A stretch of 64,000 nt of DNA from the NCBI GenBank assembly GCA_018806985.1, contig JADANN010000289.1, positions 186,001 through 250,000 on the forward strand, written 5' to 3'. A program made the position numbers and the translations under genes. Shown here piece after piece: positions 49,330 to 60,689 of this stretch. Every line of letters begins with the position of its first letter. The stretch's first letter is position 1. The notes below the pieces were generated by a model. It saw nothing but the letters and a program-made list of their open reading frames with translations. It ran no database searches and was not told where the DNA came from. The stretch comes from Angiostrongylus vasorum. Lineage: Eukaryota; Nematoda; Chromadorea; Rhabditida; Metastrongylidae.

Positions 49330-49560
49330 TAGGTTCAGCTAATTAAGGAATTTTGTCCTCTTTATGGATGTCGTTGAATGCTGGTCGAATCGATTCTCAC
49401 TGAAATCCCGGAACAACGCCTTTTGGATTTCTCTGGATCTTTGTGAGAGACAGGCGCAGGCTTTCTTGGATCGGCTAGATACTTTCTTATGCAAGTCTGT
49501 TACCAATTTTACAACACTGGAGTGTGCTCAGCTGTTCTATCGTATGGTAGAAACAATGAA
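49330..49560 (+). repeat. Dispersed repeat G, copy 2
   Basis: Between the zinc transporter and F-box genes. TGTCGTTGAATGCTGGTCGA and TCGATTCTCACTGAAATCCC match the copy at 51960 (TGTCATTGAATGCTGGTCGA). Confidence 0.55.
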
Positions 49561-50176
49561 TACATCTGTATTGCAAGCTACATCTAACCACAAGGATACA
49601 TACATCCTGCGAAAACCTGAAGCCATTATAAAATAACTGTCGAAGCACACATGTGACTTTAATACTAAGCCGTACGACCACATTTTAACCGTACTAGAAC
49701 GAACTCGTCTATTTTCAGATCTTGAAGCAAGGATAGGAGAATTTGAACATTTTCATTGAGTTCTTCGTTCGTTCGGATAGTTGCCGAAAGGCGTTCGAAA
49801 GCAGCTCAAATCCCATTTCTTTTTTTTTCGTGCTTTCGGCATTACTTTTTGAAAAATCGATCGGTAGCAAGTGCTGCATCAGCTTTAAACTAGTGTTTAT
49901 TTTCTGCGCCACCGATTGATCGACATTCTACGCGTGAGAGAATCCTTCAAACCAGTTCGTTGATTTTTAGTGAGTTGTTTTTATCGTTTTCCATCCTCCC
50001 TGAAAATTTCACAATCTTCAAAGAGTGTATTTTATTAGAAAGTTTGAAAATTTATACTTAATTGATGAAATGGATCACAACAGGACACAGATTTTATAGA
50101 ATTCTCAGACTATCGAAGGCAGTAAGAAAGTTTAAGCACTAGATTTTTGCACAAAATCAACTAGAAGCAAATTTAT

Positions 50177-50184
50177 ATGTTCAG
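50177..50184 (+). promoter_or_regulatory. Candidate spliced-leader acceptor of the F-box gene
   Basis: ATGTTCAG 15 bases upstream of the ATG at 50200. An in-frame stop just before the ATG rules out an upstream coding exon, so a trans-splice acceptor is likely. This is inference from position and sequence. Confidence 0.45.
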
Positions 50185-50199
50185 CAGAAATTTTGCTGA

Positions 50200-52833
50200 A
50201 TGGAGGAGTTGGAATGGCTCAATGTTCGTGATATCGTCCATTTCACTCACTGTGTCTCCTGTCATTTGGCCAAATGTGAAGTTGAGAGCATTCTGCAGTG
50301 TCAGGCACGTCGCTATTGATCGTTATCCTGGCATTTTTTCACTGACGTTCCTAAAAGATTTCCGTCGTTAAAATACTCATGGTGCATAAGAAGTATTTTT
50401 AAGAGATCTTTGATATTTTGTGTAGATATTAATCGGTCTCATAGTGTTTATGATATAGAAGAGCGAAAATCTGAAGTCTGGAATAACTTCTATTGCTCTT
50501 TTTAATGGTTTGGTCGACGGTCTAATTGCTTTCATTACAAAGTTAATTGATATATTCAGATTATACAGTGTCCACAGTGCCATGTTCCTTTGCACGAATG
50601 CAAAATTGAAGACCACATAACTGAGATATGCCATAAAGTAAGTTTTAGACAATTCGCCTAACATCTCTTCCATTCTGAACCGTTCCTTACTGGAATAATT
50701 CCCCTCAGACTTTTACTCCATGCATCAACGCTAGCTATGGTTGCCGTAAGCTGATCAGACGTGACAGAAGGGCGAAACATCTGGAGAATTGCTCGGCAAG
50801 TGTTGTCGTTTGCGGAAGGTAAATGAGCAATATTCGGAATCTCAAGTTCGCTTCGAATTCATGATTACCCTTTCCGAGTGCTCACGTGCTATCCACCACA
50901 ACAAGCAAAGTCATGGCTTTGCCTTTCTTTCACTCGGTTTTGAAACTACGTTTGTTATCGTCTTTTGTTCTCTGTAATTCGATTTTCGACTGCCTTTATT
51001 CTTGCATAGGATCCAATCCATCCAATCTTATTATGCCTTGTATAAAACCTACACTTTTTTTTTACCACATGCTCGACGACATAGCCACTATTGGAATCAT
51101 TTGATATGGGGCACAGTGCCCAGCATGATTTCCCTAAGTCATTTTGTTCTCGGTGGCTCATTTTAGTGCACAGAACTTTTTTCTTACAATTGTAATCATT
51201 CGATAGCTTATTCAACACAGATGTTGCGAATGGCCTCTGCCTGATAAAACATTGTTCTGCATTTAGAAATATGTGGAATGCCATTCCTCGAGCGACATAG
51301 GAGCAGTCAAGTGAAATTAGACATTGTATCATAAGTGTTAAGAACAGTATGAGTATGAGTCTTTATGAAAACTTTCCGTAGACATTATTCTTATAACTTC
51401 TTTTGACAGTTATACTTCTGCGGCCTGATGCTGTCTAAAAATAAATCCCTTTAGGGAATGGGATCGATGTGTTTTGTCACCAACATCGAAATTACAGTTG
51501 AAGAAGTGGGGAAAAGGAATTGAGGCTGAACATAAGAGGAATTCCGGCAATCTTCCATTAGACATCGCACTAACTATTTCAGATCAGGTTGGCAGTTTGG
51601 AATCTCTTCAGTTTGGAAGTTTGAAAGTCTCAAATTCTCTCTTTCAACATGTTTCAACTGCTGTTGTGTGCTTAACATTCTAAAATCCAATGAAGAGAAT
51701 TTTAAACAGACCAATAATCAAAAAGTATGAAAGGATCAGTATCTGCTTTTCTTCTCTTTGTTGATACCTGCAAAATCATGTTAGAATACCTTTGCTGTGC
51801 ATTTTACCAGTTTTTTTTGCACCTCTTATTTTTCCCATATACTATACGCTTCCCAGCACTTTCTGCATTTGATTTCTTTCCTCGAATTCATCATCCACAA
51901 TCAGCTTCCAAATTTTCCGTGTGGGTTCGACAGCTGCCCCGCAATTTCCTTTTGTCACCAATGTCATTGAATGCTGGTCGAGGCGATTCTCCCTGGAGTT
52001 TTGAAATACCCGAGACAGCACGCTCCCACTTGGACTGAAAGAAGTAATATTTTTCCAGATAAGTCTGAAAGTGATTTACCGCTTCCGGTGGGAAGAGAGG
52101 CTTGCTGAGGATAGGACTGTTGATAACTGTTTGAGTTAAGTGACCTAACCCATAACATAGGAGGTGTGCAGCACAGTGGTTGTGATGGCGAGAATGCTGA
52201 GGCCGGCGCAGGATTGAACCAGCACCATGCTCGGCATTCTCGCCATCACAACCACTGTGCTGCACACCTCCTATGTTATGGGTTAGGTCACTTAACTCAA
52301 ACAGTTACCAGCAAAGAATCCTTTGGAAGCTCTAGCGCATCAGTACTTTGTGCGGATTTATCGAGTACCCCAGAAATCATAAATGACATAAACAGTTCCC
52401 ATTATTATTTTTAAAACAATATTCGGATGAAATGGCACATTAGTGCCAAATAAATATGATGACAATGTTGTTGCTACTGGCAGTAGGTTGGTCAACTGAA
52501 TGGGAGTTTCTCACTTAAGGAATAGACAGGCTAAGGGGTTCGTCGTTGATCAATTCGCAAGCACACCAGTAGCTGGTTATTCGTTTATTTTGCTTCCCAA
52601 AATTCGCAGTTCCGCAAAGAAGAGAATTAAAATGATTTCTTTCCTCCAGAAAGCTAAAAAACTGATTGTGGCAGTATAAGTTAAATTGTGCATTGTAGGA
52701 AGGATAGATTCTGTTAGTTTATAGGAGCGCACTTGCAAGCGAATTAAACTGCACTATCTAGTAAACTCAAAAACCTGCGATAATTAGGGAGCTCGCCGCG
52801 AATGTATAAAAGTTTCCTGATATACACGCGGGA

Positions 52834-52866
<33 letters not shown>

Positions 52867-55800
52867 TGTATGTATATATATCCATATATGTATGTGTTTA
52901 TGTATGTATCTATGTGTGCATGTATGTATTTATCGATTTTAGAATGTGATCATCCAAAGTTACGGTTTCTCACGCTTCGATCGCGTTCGCCGTCGAGATG
53001 GTCTTCATCCTTCACATCCGGTTCTACCACTTCGAGAAGTGAGTCACGTTGTGCCTTTACGTCTGCACCTTTCTCTTACCTCATATCAACTGAATTGTTG
53101 TTATAGCTCACATCTCTGCAATTTCTAACAAAACATCTCCGTTGAAGATCCATCCTTTAACGGGCTTTTTATTTCCAGTAGATGTCTGAATACCTCCATG
53201 TTTTGTTATGACTGGGGTTCACTAAAATCAATGCATACAGTCCGAATTGCCTCCAATAGCAAAGAGTTTTATTATTCCTTCATTCATCGATGGGTTCTTT
53301 GCCATTGTTTTTATACGATGAGTGGATGAATCGTTGCGGGTACCTGTGAAGACGAATAGGTTCATCTCAATAGTTGCATTCTATAAAGAATGATGGAACA
53401 AATTTTTTTTAGACTAGACGGGATGTAATGTTTTTGCTGAGAAAACATGGATTTAGTACACAGATACTGCAGAAATCTTTCCAGTATAAAGAAAAAACAG
53501 AAGAAAAGAGTATGAAGTGAAATCAGTGCATGTTGCCGAAAGTATTTGTATGCGGGAGTAATCAGCGACTATTGGCGTTAGTGGTTCAAAGTCCTGTCAC
53601 CACATGATCTTGTATTCCTGTGAATTGTTTTTATTTTTCTCGCTTTTGTGCACTTTGGCAGAGGTTCTACGTTGTCTCGCTCCCTATTCAAAATATACAG
53701 ATAGCCGTCTACTCCGTGTGTATTGTTATAACATAAAAAAATCCTTAGTAGCAAATCCCAGAACTGACTTTCTTTTGACCTCGGCATCGATAAATAATTC
53801 ACTGTTTTCTTGATGAGCGAACAAGAGTTTGTTAATACAGTGTTTATTATTTCACTGTAGCTGACGTTTCTACGGTGTTGCCTTCTTCGGAGTCCGAAAA
53901 GGTTAGAGTTTAACCGACTAAATTGCGTTTCAATTTCACCTCTCGAGGTACTGAGGAAGATGAAACCACCGAAACCTGAGCTATTATGAATGAATAAGTG
54001 CTGCAACAGGAACCTCGTCTACGCTCACCAAGAAGGCAGTGAATTATCGAAAATCCTCACTCCTCTAAAACGCCGTCACTGTTCTACAAAGTGAACAGCT
54101 GTTGATATATTTATTTATATGATCCTATAAACTGATCTTCTCTAGATGATGCGAGGTTGGTAAAAGTCTTCGTTGTCGTTGTCGTTGTTGTTGTTGTTGT
54201 TGCCATTGTTGTTGCTGTTGTTGTTGTTCTTGTTGGTCGATGGCTGACGTTTCGGCAATTTCGCCTTCCTCAAAGCCGTGATGTTACAAGTGGGACTTAT
54301 GGAGACACGGAAAGCGAAAGGTCACCCACCCATTTCCAATTTTGCGACACAAACCATCGAAAACGCCGAGTTTGGCTTAAAAATTACAAAATGGCGGTTA
54401 TATAGGAATAAGCAGGAGAGAAAATATGAGAGAAACATAAGACAGAGAATGCTGTGTTTAATAAATTCTAACTAGTAAGACTTCAGTAGTTCTCAGAGAC
54501 AAATGAAACTCTATTATCAGTTTTTAAACGTTGTTTTCATTTCGAAGATGCTCACTACTTGATGGCAATAAGTTTCGAAGGCACAGGTGTCGGTTCTGCA
54601 GGACATTCTGGTTAACAAACTGCAAAATTGGCCACGAGCATTTCCAGAAACAATACTTCAGTAAACAAAGAATGCTTCTGCTCATGACCTTAAGCCAAAA
54701 AGCGGTTTGTAAGCGTACAAATATGTTTTTTTATCAAGATTCGCGACTATGATGGCGTAACGGTGGGAACATCCGAGTTCAGCGATGAGGAGAACAGCAG
54801 CGATGAAGAAACACGTGCTAAGGTAGTTCAACGGGTTTTCACATATTTATATTCTCCAATAACTGCTTGAATATATATTTATATTAGTGTTGACATTTAA
54901 AACATTATGTTGCACCCTTTACAAAGTGGATTGGGCATCTTATATTGCTCGCGATTACACACGTTTATTTAATCGCGCGAAGTTGTGCACTTCTAAAAAA
55001 ATTATAGTCCCAGGTCAGAACAACTCTCGTTGATCCACAATATTCAGCGAATGCCTCTTTTGTTGTGCCCTATCCCTATAGTTCGGTTTTTCTGTACTAT
55101 TTTTATGCCAGTTCTGTGTTTCCTGTTTGTTGTTTAAAGCTCTTCTACGTATTTCCCCTTAGTTTGGGACACTAGTCCGCTATGCGACAACATTGCTATC
55201 AGTATTTGATAGTCGATAGTGCAACATAAATGAAATATATTCCGTTACTTTTTGTATACAAGCATTCCATACGTTGACAGTGATCCATCATGGTGATGGC
55301 AACTGAAACGGTACTTATTTATTGGTCAAAATCCATTATATGTATTTATTATATGCTTGACACATTAGACGATACTGGTGTTTCGAAGGCACCCGATAAT
55401 TTTACGATAACTAAGGCCGAAGACACCCGACCATTTTGCGATGGCTAAGGCAATTAAAACGGTTAAGCACTTAAGAGACATAGCACATAGTTTGCAATAC
55501 CGTACTATGAGTGCATGTAAATATCCCAAGTGCTGTATCCATTTTAAGTTCTGTTTTATATTCAAATCTTCAAAAAATTGAAAAACGACTTCGCAATCTT
55601 AAAGTTTTGGAAGAAAGTAAGCCGGGACTAAGCATTGCTGAGCATTTATGGAACATCATGGCATGTTGTTGGACAAAATTCGTTTATGTACCTATTCGGT
55701 GTTCGAAATGGAATGTTCATTAGGAAAATTAAGCTCTGTAGAATCCGCAAAGTCAGAATTTCAATTTGATAGAGGGAAGAGAATTCTGTATTAATTGCAA

Positions 55801-58800
55801 AGAAAAGTGCGGACTCCTCTTTACTACGATTAATACAGTTTGTTATGAGCTGAATGTGACTCTAAGACATGACTATGTATGCAGTCAATGGAGTGAAGTC
55901 CATGCCAAGGTGTTTTTTTTTCGAGTACTGAAGAAGAGAAATGCTTTAAGATATCAGCTGAAGTAATATGTTTTTACAAATAGGAACCTTCTCCTAATGG
56001 TTCACCAGTGCACGTGAGTTTCCCATGTGTCGAACTACAATGTGCAGTACGGGTGATTCCTCTAGTAAGTTCACCAAAGTTGATGAAGGATTGTGAAATA
56101 TACATCCTGAAGCCCACCCAGTGGAATAATTCCACGGCAGAGATCGACTATTGTCCGTGAAGATCTTCACGTTAATAAAGGAATTTAATGTACTACCTTG
56201 TAAAGAAGCCTACGGTGTTCATCATTCTCTGAGGGATACACTACAGAGCCGGCTTCGTTAAATATCTTAGAAGTGACTCCAGCGAGATGGAGCTCTACTT
56301 GGCTAACGTTTCGACGTCTTTGTCTTCATCGGTGCCGATGATCCGAATCGACCTCCGCAGTCACTCATCTTCTCGATGTGGTGTCTTCTCGTCGTATCGA
56401 GTCGAATCTTCCTCAGTGGAACACCTCTCAAATAGGGCAACCTCACCATTCAGCACTCTTTTACACAGGGCAGCAGTTGCTAACAGTGATTGTTAGGTAG
56501 AAATAACTTGTTTTCCCTGGACAATCTATCATGCAGAAGTCGATGTCATAATCAGCTACCACGGAGCGTTAGAATATTTAGAAAACCGACTTTCCTTCAG
56601 CCTCTTTATGACTAATCATCATCCATTTCTTCATGAACAGATGCAGGGTTAGCCAAGAGCTCGTGAAAAGCTCTTCTGTTCACTTTGTAATTTACACAAA
56701 CCCTTTCTCGAACGAGTTCATTTTTCAGGGGAACGAGTATCGTTACTTGCAGAGTGTATGTAAGAGAGAGAGACGCAGTAGTAATTAAAATTTGAGCGCT
56801 AGTTGTTATGTGTTAAAGAAAGAGAAACATTCAGCAGCTCTAGCGCGTGGCGGAGGTAAATGGCAATCTAACTGATGCCATCTGGAAGAAGTGCTCGGAC
56901 GGTAGCAACTCATTCATTAGTATCATGAGAGATGTGACTGTTTGACACAAGCAGCTGAAAATATATTTGCTTATTGAAGTTCCATTGCTTCTAAATTTCT
57001 CAGCGTTGTTAAAATGGATGCTGACTCAGATGACTCACTTGACTCACATTTTTCGTCTTTTTAAGACTGTCGCCGTTAGAAAGAACCTGTTGAATTCCAG
57101 ATATATAGCAGGTCGATATCAATGAATTAACAAAAATCTCCTATGCCGTTTCTTCTGGAGTCTTTATAAAATTAAAGATTTTTAAGGAAGCGAAGCTTAA
57201 AAAGAAGAAAGCGATGTTTGCTAACTGCTACATGTGCCAGGTTAGTAGACCATGATGCATCAAGTTTTACTTGTGCAACACTTTATAGTTACTATTTGAA
57301 TAAGATATATAATATGTTCTGTGCATCTGCACTTTTTTCGGAGAAGTTAAAGCGGTTAAAAAAAACTACTCCGTGGTCTTCACATCCTAGTTTTTGCTTC
57401 CGATTATTTTTACAGCAAGCAAAACTGGAAATTACATTGACGAAGATTTTTAAAACCGAATCTTATTTATCCTCAGCATAGCCAACCAATATCTTGGTCT
57501 ATTGGTAAGCTTACACGAGGTGGTTACCAACTTCTGTTCTGTCTAACATTCCGGCTCCGTCGTCTTCTCCAGCGCTACGATGAATGGGAGTCGTACGTTC
57601 ACAGCAATTATTAAGCCATAAAGTCTCTGAACCGTTTACTTGGCTGGCCAAATGGAATGTGAGCAAGTTTTCGTATACTGCAGGCTTTCTGGCTTCGTTT
57701 ACAATAGAGAAAAATTTTCCAATAGTTCTTAAAGGTCGAGAACATGACAAAATTGCAGAAAAAAACTGCCATATCGTTCTATGGGTATAAATGACATGTT
57801 TGCTACTATTATTTTGCACGTTATGTTGAGTCTATTTCAGTTTTCTTTTGTCTTCGCACATTCCATGCAATGACTAGTGATTAGCATGAAATGGCAGTTA
57901 ATTCTTGACCATGTAACCGGTCACCGAACTTTTTTCCAAAAAAGGAATTTCGACAGTCACTAAGTGTAGAGAATGGTTTTTTGGTCTCACACCTTCTGTT
58001 TCGATCTGCTTTTGTTTAGCTACTGAATCAATGTGCAAAGTGTGCTAGAAAAATATTCCGGAACCCACTGAACTGATTAGAGACACTATAGTGTCCATCC
58101 GGTGACTTTGTCCAAACTGATGTGCAAGCTATAGTGTCCATACGGGGGCATTACTGTTTAAATACAGTGTGTCGGACGCTGCCATCCGTTGCCCATGATA
58201 CACAACGGTTCCTGGCCGATTACCATCCTAGTCTTTCTGCGTTTAAGATGATAGTCCTTCCTGTAGCAGGCGAAGTTCACTTGCCTGGTACATAGCAAAA
58301 TAATTTACTAGCCACAACGAAAATTTGGGACAATTTCGTGTAAGCTTATTAATAAACCTGCATGTATTTATAGAACTTAATAGCTCTAAAATCGACTCAA
58401 CGAATTACGGAAAGTACAAAACAAAAGTCTATTGATACACCGCGTTTCCATTTTGAAAGTATTGATGTCTTCTAAACGACTTATTCCTTGAGTTAACAAC
58501 AGTCACTGAATTAACCAGCAAGAACGGTTGGATAACTGATGAATACATTTAAATCTTCAGTCCACTTAAGTGTTCAGGGGTTTTTTTCCAATACTTCTGT
58601 TTCAGATGGATCCATCTAGTCAGCATCTTCACACCCTTGGAAATGAATCGGTCATATACGAGGAGATAAAACGGGTGAAAAAAATTGAAAAGGATGTGGA
58701 CAGCTTCCACAAAATCTACAACCTTCAACTAAACTTTTCTCCGGAAACTATGCCAGAGTTTCTTGTACGGGGTGAAAACATCGCTCACATTCGTTCTGGG

Positions 58801-60687
58801 GGATCACTGTATACGAGGAGATAAGCACTAGCCTTTTTTGTGCTATTAAAGTGTCTTTGATATTAAAATAATGGATGACTATTAGCGTTTCTGACTCCGT
58901 ACATCTGAAACACCACACTGATGGTACAGATGTACTGGGATATTATAACAAGTTCATCCTTACTCAAATCACAACTTTCTCCTAAAAAAAAAAACTTTGG
59001 GACTTCTGGAATTGATAGGAGACGTAGCTCGATCGGAAGCATTATTTATTACATATTGGTAGCATTTCGACAAATAGTCAATACATATGTAATGGAGGCG
59101 CGAAAAGCGCAGTGGTTAGAGACACCATAGAATACATAAACTATGCCCATTGGTTCATTCCTGCCGTGGGTCAACAAAGCCCTTCATTCTTTCGTTTTCG
59201 GCAGATTGGTGCCACATTTGTTTTAGAAATACCTTTTCCTACCTATAAAAGCTAGTAGCCGTTTTTGCTGAAGATATGCGAGAGCTCCGGTAGAGATATG
59301 CGAAGAATTTAGAAATTTTGGATTCGACCAGCACTCAATAACAGTCAAGAAGAAAACGTAATCTCCGGGTAGCTGACAAATCCATACTCAAATCCGGAGA
59401 CCTCTGACGATGAGCGGCACAAGATAATGAACCGAATGAAGGCAACTATAGGATCCACCGAGTGGGTAATGGCGAATCATGTGAATAAATAAATGGACTA
59501 ATTGAGAATTATCTAACGCATGTGGTGCGGTTAAGGAATCTCGTTCTCTCAATTCTCAATCTGCCAGTGAATGGAAATACATATTTTATTACGATTTTAT
59601 TTGTTTTGCTTTACCTTTCTTGACTTCTACTATGCGGATCCCTGCACTTCTTGCATTCAATTTGTTCTCTTGAATGCATCGTCCGCGTGGGTCCTTGAGC
59701 ATTTCGCGTGTGAGTTCGGGTGCTTCTCGAGGATTTTTCTCCTCATTGTGAATGCCACTGAATAACGGTCAGGTCGATTCTCCCTGGAGTACTTGAACAG
59801 CCACATCAGGGCGTTCCCCACGTGGATTGGACGAAGCGAGCTTGTCTCACACAAGTGTTGTAGCAATTTCTTGACTCCGGAGAGATTAGAGATTTGGTGA
59901 TCTTGAGCATGTTCGAAGCGTAACGTGCTCGTGAAGAACGGCATCGTTACCACAACTCTAGCCGTCAAATAATACATCTTTTGTAACAAAAATATGAAGG
60001 TATTATATAAGGGGTAAATAATAAACATATAAAGGCAAGAAAATGTCATTGACCGTTGTCTGCTAATTCAGATGTCTGAAAACATTCCGTCGAGTTGAAT
60101 ACGCGGATCATCATGTGTCACAGCATATACGCTGCATCAATAGTCTCTCGGACCTCGTCGTGAGATGTCCGAACTGGCAACGCGGCTGCACATTTTACAC
60201 CACACGATTACGACCTAAATGTGGAATGATACGATTTCTTTCGTCGTTGGACTCGATATCGTTTCTTCCGTCTCTTCCCGACTACAGCGAAAACACGTCA
60301 CTTTCTCGCCCTTTGGACACATTTCCTGCTTGGTTGATCATTACCTTGCTCAAATACCTGCCTAACTCGGCTATTCGCTCACTTTCCCAAACGTCAAGAT
60401 CACTACGTTCTGTAATTTTCACGTTTGCTCGGGAGCGCTCCATGATTAGCATAGTTTGGAAAAAGTTTGGAGGATGTTGGGTTGAAGGAGGGTTGTCAAT
60501 AGACTATTCTGTCGCTGAAAAACCACCGGAATACTCTTGGGAGCCAGCGCCAAAATTGGGCGACCACCTCACTCATTGTGAATACGGCGACGTCGTCGAA
60601 TACCATGAAGTACGAGTGCCAGTGCTTTCATCGAATCTGCACCAAATAACGAACGAGTTCATGAAGCGATTACCCTATTTTACTTAG
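50200..60687 (+). CDS. FBXO30/FBXO40-like F-box protein with TRAF-type zinc fingers (ends clear, middle uncertain)
   Basis: Likely substrate receptor of an SCF-type ubiquitin ligase. Firm exons: 50200-50304, 50560-50637, 50709-50818, 51455-51587 and 60072-60687. The first four join in phase and give THCVSCHLAKC, LQCQ, IIQCPQCHVPLHECKIEDH, PCINASYGC ... HLENCSASVVVC, EWDRC and LDIALTISDQ. These track the N-terminal zinc-finger block and following helix of vertebrate FBXO30/40 nearly cysteine for cysteine. The first intron needs a GC donor (CAG then GCACGT). The last exon has CLKTFRRVEY, VVRCPNWQRGCTFYT (second finger block), an F-box at TFPAWLIITLLKYLPNSAIR, then IVWKKF and DHLTHCEYGDVVEYHE, the conserved C-terminal block. 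The part between 51587 and 60072 is not resolved; phase-0 candidate exons are listed separately. Family assignment is strong; exon order in the middle is inference. Confidence 0.85.
50840..50935 (-). repeat. SINE-B fragment (tRNA-related)
   Basis: In an intron of the F-box gene. On the minus strand GGGTAATCATGAATTCGAA corresponds to GGGTAATCACGGGTTCGAA of the copy at 10136-10395, preceded by GATAGCACGTGAGCAC. Confidence 0.45.
51860..52122 (+). repeat. Dispersed repeat G, copy 3
   Basis: TCGAGGCGATTCTCCCTGGA and CTCCCACTTGGACTG match the copy at 59640 (TCAGGTCGATTCTCCCTGGA, CCCACGTGGATTGG). It runs directly into the palindrome at 52124. Confidence 0.6.
52124..52307. repeat. Perfect palindrome: 74-bp arms, 36-bp spacer
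   Basis: 52124-52197 and 52234-52307 are exact reverse complements by eye. The unit is tRNA-like: GCAGCACAGTGG in the arm is an A box, and GGATTGAACC in the spacer a B box. The transcript would fold into a 74-pair hairpin. It probably arose by inverted duplication of a SINE end. Located in the unresolved middle of the F-box gene. Confidence 0.92.
52834..52930 (+). repeat. AT microsatellite with TATG/TGTA-rich flank
   Basis: An AT dinucleotide run to about 52861, then imperfect TGTATGTA units to about 52930. It ends just before the acceptor of the candidate exon at 52943. Confidence 0.85.
52943..53038 (+). CDS. Candidate exon in the middle of the F-box gene
   Basis: A 96-base segment between acceptor TCGATTTTAG and donor GTGAGT. 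It is open in two frames: one reads FSRFDRVRRRDGLHPSH, the other is Ser/Arg-rich (RSRSPSRWSSS). The consensus splice sites and length divisible by three favour a real exon; the frame and the gene it belongs to are inferred. Confidence 0.4.
53755..53900 (-). mobile_element. Penelope-like terminal repeat, family 2, decayed
   Basis: Outer end CTGACTTTCTTTTGACCTCG, arm with ACAGTGTTTATTATTTC, then a minus-strand motif at 53859-53895 keeping GAAACGTCAGC but with a broken stem II. Confidence 0.5.
54105..54295 (-). mobile_element. Penelope-like terminal repeat, family 1 (solo)
   Basis: Starts TTGATATATTTATTTATATG, then GATCTTCTCTAGATGATGCG, a GTT-rich tract and the motif at 54242-54277, ending GTGATGTTACAAGTGGGACT. 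It is collinear with the left arm of the 32436-33616 element. Confidence 0.65.
54242..54277 (-). ncRNA. Hammerhead-ribozyme-like motif, family 1, solo copy
   Basis: Read on the minus strand: GGCT, TTGAGGA (first core base changed), extra A, stem II GGCG/TGCC closed by a G-U pair, GAAA, CGTC, AGCC. Confidence 0.38.
54739..54822 (+). CDS. Candidate acidic exon in the middle of the F-box gene
   Basis: 28 codons, phase 0 at both ends, between TTTTTTTATCAAG and GTAGTT. It reads IRDYDGVTVGTSEFSDEENS then SDEETRAK. The acidic Ser/Glu composition suits a disordered linker. It could instead belong to a nested gene. Confidence 0.4.
55549..55616 (+). CDS. Candidate coiled-coil-like exon, frame uncertain
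   Basis: Ends at a strong donor (AAGAAA then GTAAGC). Two frames are open: one gives YSNLQKIEKRLRNLKVLEE, which looks helical and coiled; the other gives FKKLKNDFAILKFWKK. Neither matches the phase of the exon at 54739, so at least one more exon must intervene. Confidence 0.3.
56280..56480 (-). mobile_element. Penelope-like terminal repeat, family 3
   Basis: Contains the minus-strand motif at 56301-56336 and the segment TCGAGTCGAATCTTCCTCAG, shared with 26930. No arm is seen on the far side. Confidence 0.5.
56301..56336 (-). ncRNA. Hammerhead-ribozyme-like motif, family 3
   Basis: Read on the minus strand: GGCA, CCGATGA (one change from CTGATGA), extra A, stem II GACA/CGTC with AAGA loop (three pairs plus one mismatch), GAAA, CGTT, AGCC. 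Confidence 0.38.
56729..56933 (+). CDS. Two candidate exons in the middle of the F-box gene
   Basis: 56729-56755 (27 bases, TTTTTCAG acceptor, GTATGT donor) reads GNEYRYLQS. 56844-56933 (90 bases, CTCTAG acceptor, GTGACT donor) reads RVAEVNGNLTDAIWKKCSDG then SNSFISIMRD. Both are phase 0 and join smoothly. The first is also open in another frame (ERVSLLAE), so the assignment is tentative. Confidence 0.4.
57490..57570 (-). mobile_element. Penelope-like family 3 fragment
   Basis: TTGGTAAGCTTACACGAGGT and CTGTCTAACATTCCGGCTCC match the outer arm and motif start of family 3, strongly decayed. Confidence 0.4.
58606..58824 (+). CDS. Candidate exon upstream of the F-box exon
   Basis: Acceptor CTTCTGTTTCAG, then 72 codons to a stop at 58822-58824. 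It reads MDPSSQHLHTLGNESVIYEE, then IKRVKKIEKDVDSFHKIYNL and FSPETMPEFLVRGENIAH. Good codon use and no repeats. If a weak donor at 58809 (CACT then GTATAC) is used, it leaves phase 2, exactly what the exon at 60072 needs, so it may be the penultimate F-box exon. Otherwise it ends a separate nested gene. I do not recognise the domain. Confidence 0.5.
   Translation: MDPSSQHLHTLGNESVIYEEIKRVKKIEKDVDSFHKIYNLQLNFSPETMPEFLVRGENIAHIRSGGSLYTRR
59095..59240 (+). repeat. SINE-A copy (tRNA-derived), partial
   Basis: GCGAAAAGCGCAGTGGTTAG head (A box), CCATTGGTTCATTCCTGCC at the B-box position, then TTTCGGCAGATTGGTGCCAC body. Confidence 0.55.
59640..59890 (+). repeat. Dispersed repeat G, copy 4
   Basis: Same orientation as the other three copies; closest to 51860-52122. 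It lies in the last intron before the F-box exon at 60072. Confidence 0.6.
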
Positions 60688-60689
60688 AC

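Noticed and set aside
52166..52225. Possible tRNA gene inside the palindrome
   Set aside because: The boxes are present but no closed cloverleaf or anticodon stem is evident; better read as a SINE head.
53578..54006. 142-codon minus-strand frame
   Set aside because: Largely a decayed Penelope-like terminal repeat; no domain.
58066..58145. Repeated CTATAGTGTCCAT word about 50 bases apart
   Set aside because: Only two short copies; no link to any gene or element that I can support.
60115..60117. GTG at 60115 as the start of the F-box protein
   Set aside because: The frame is open upstream to an acceptor at 60071 and includes conserved CLKTFRR, so this is an internal position of an exon, not a start.
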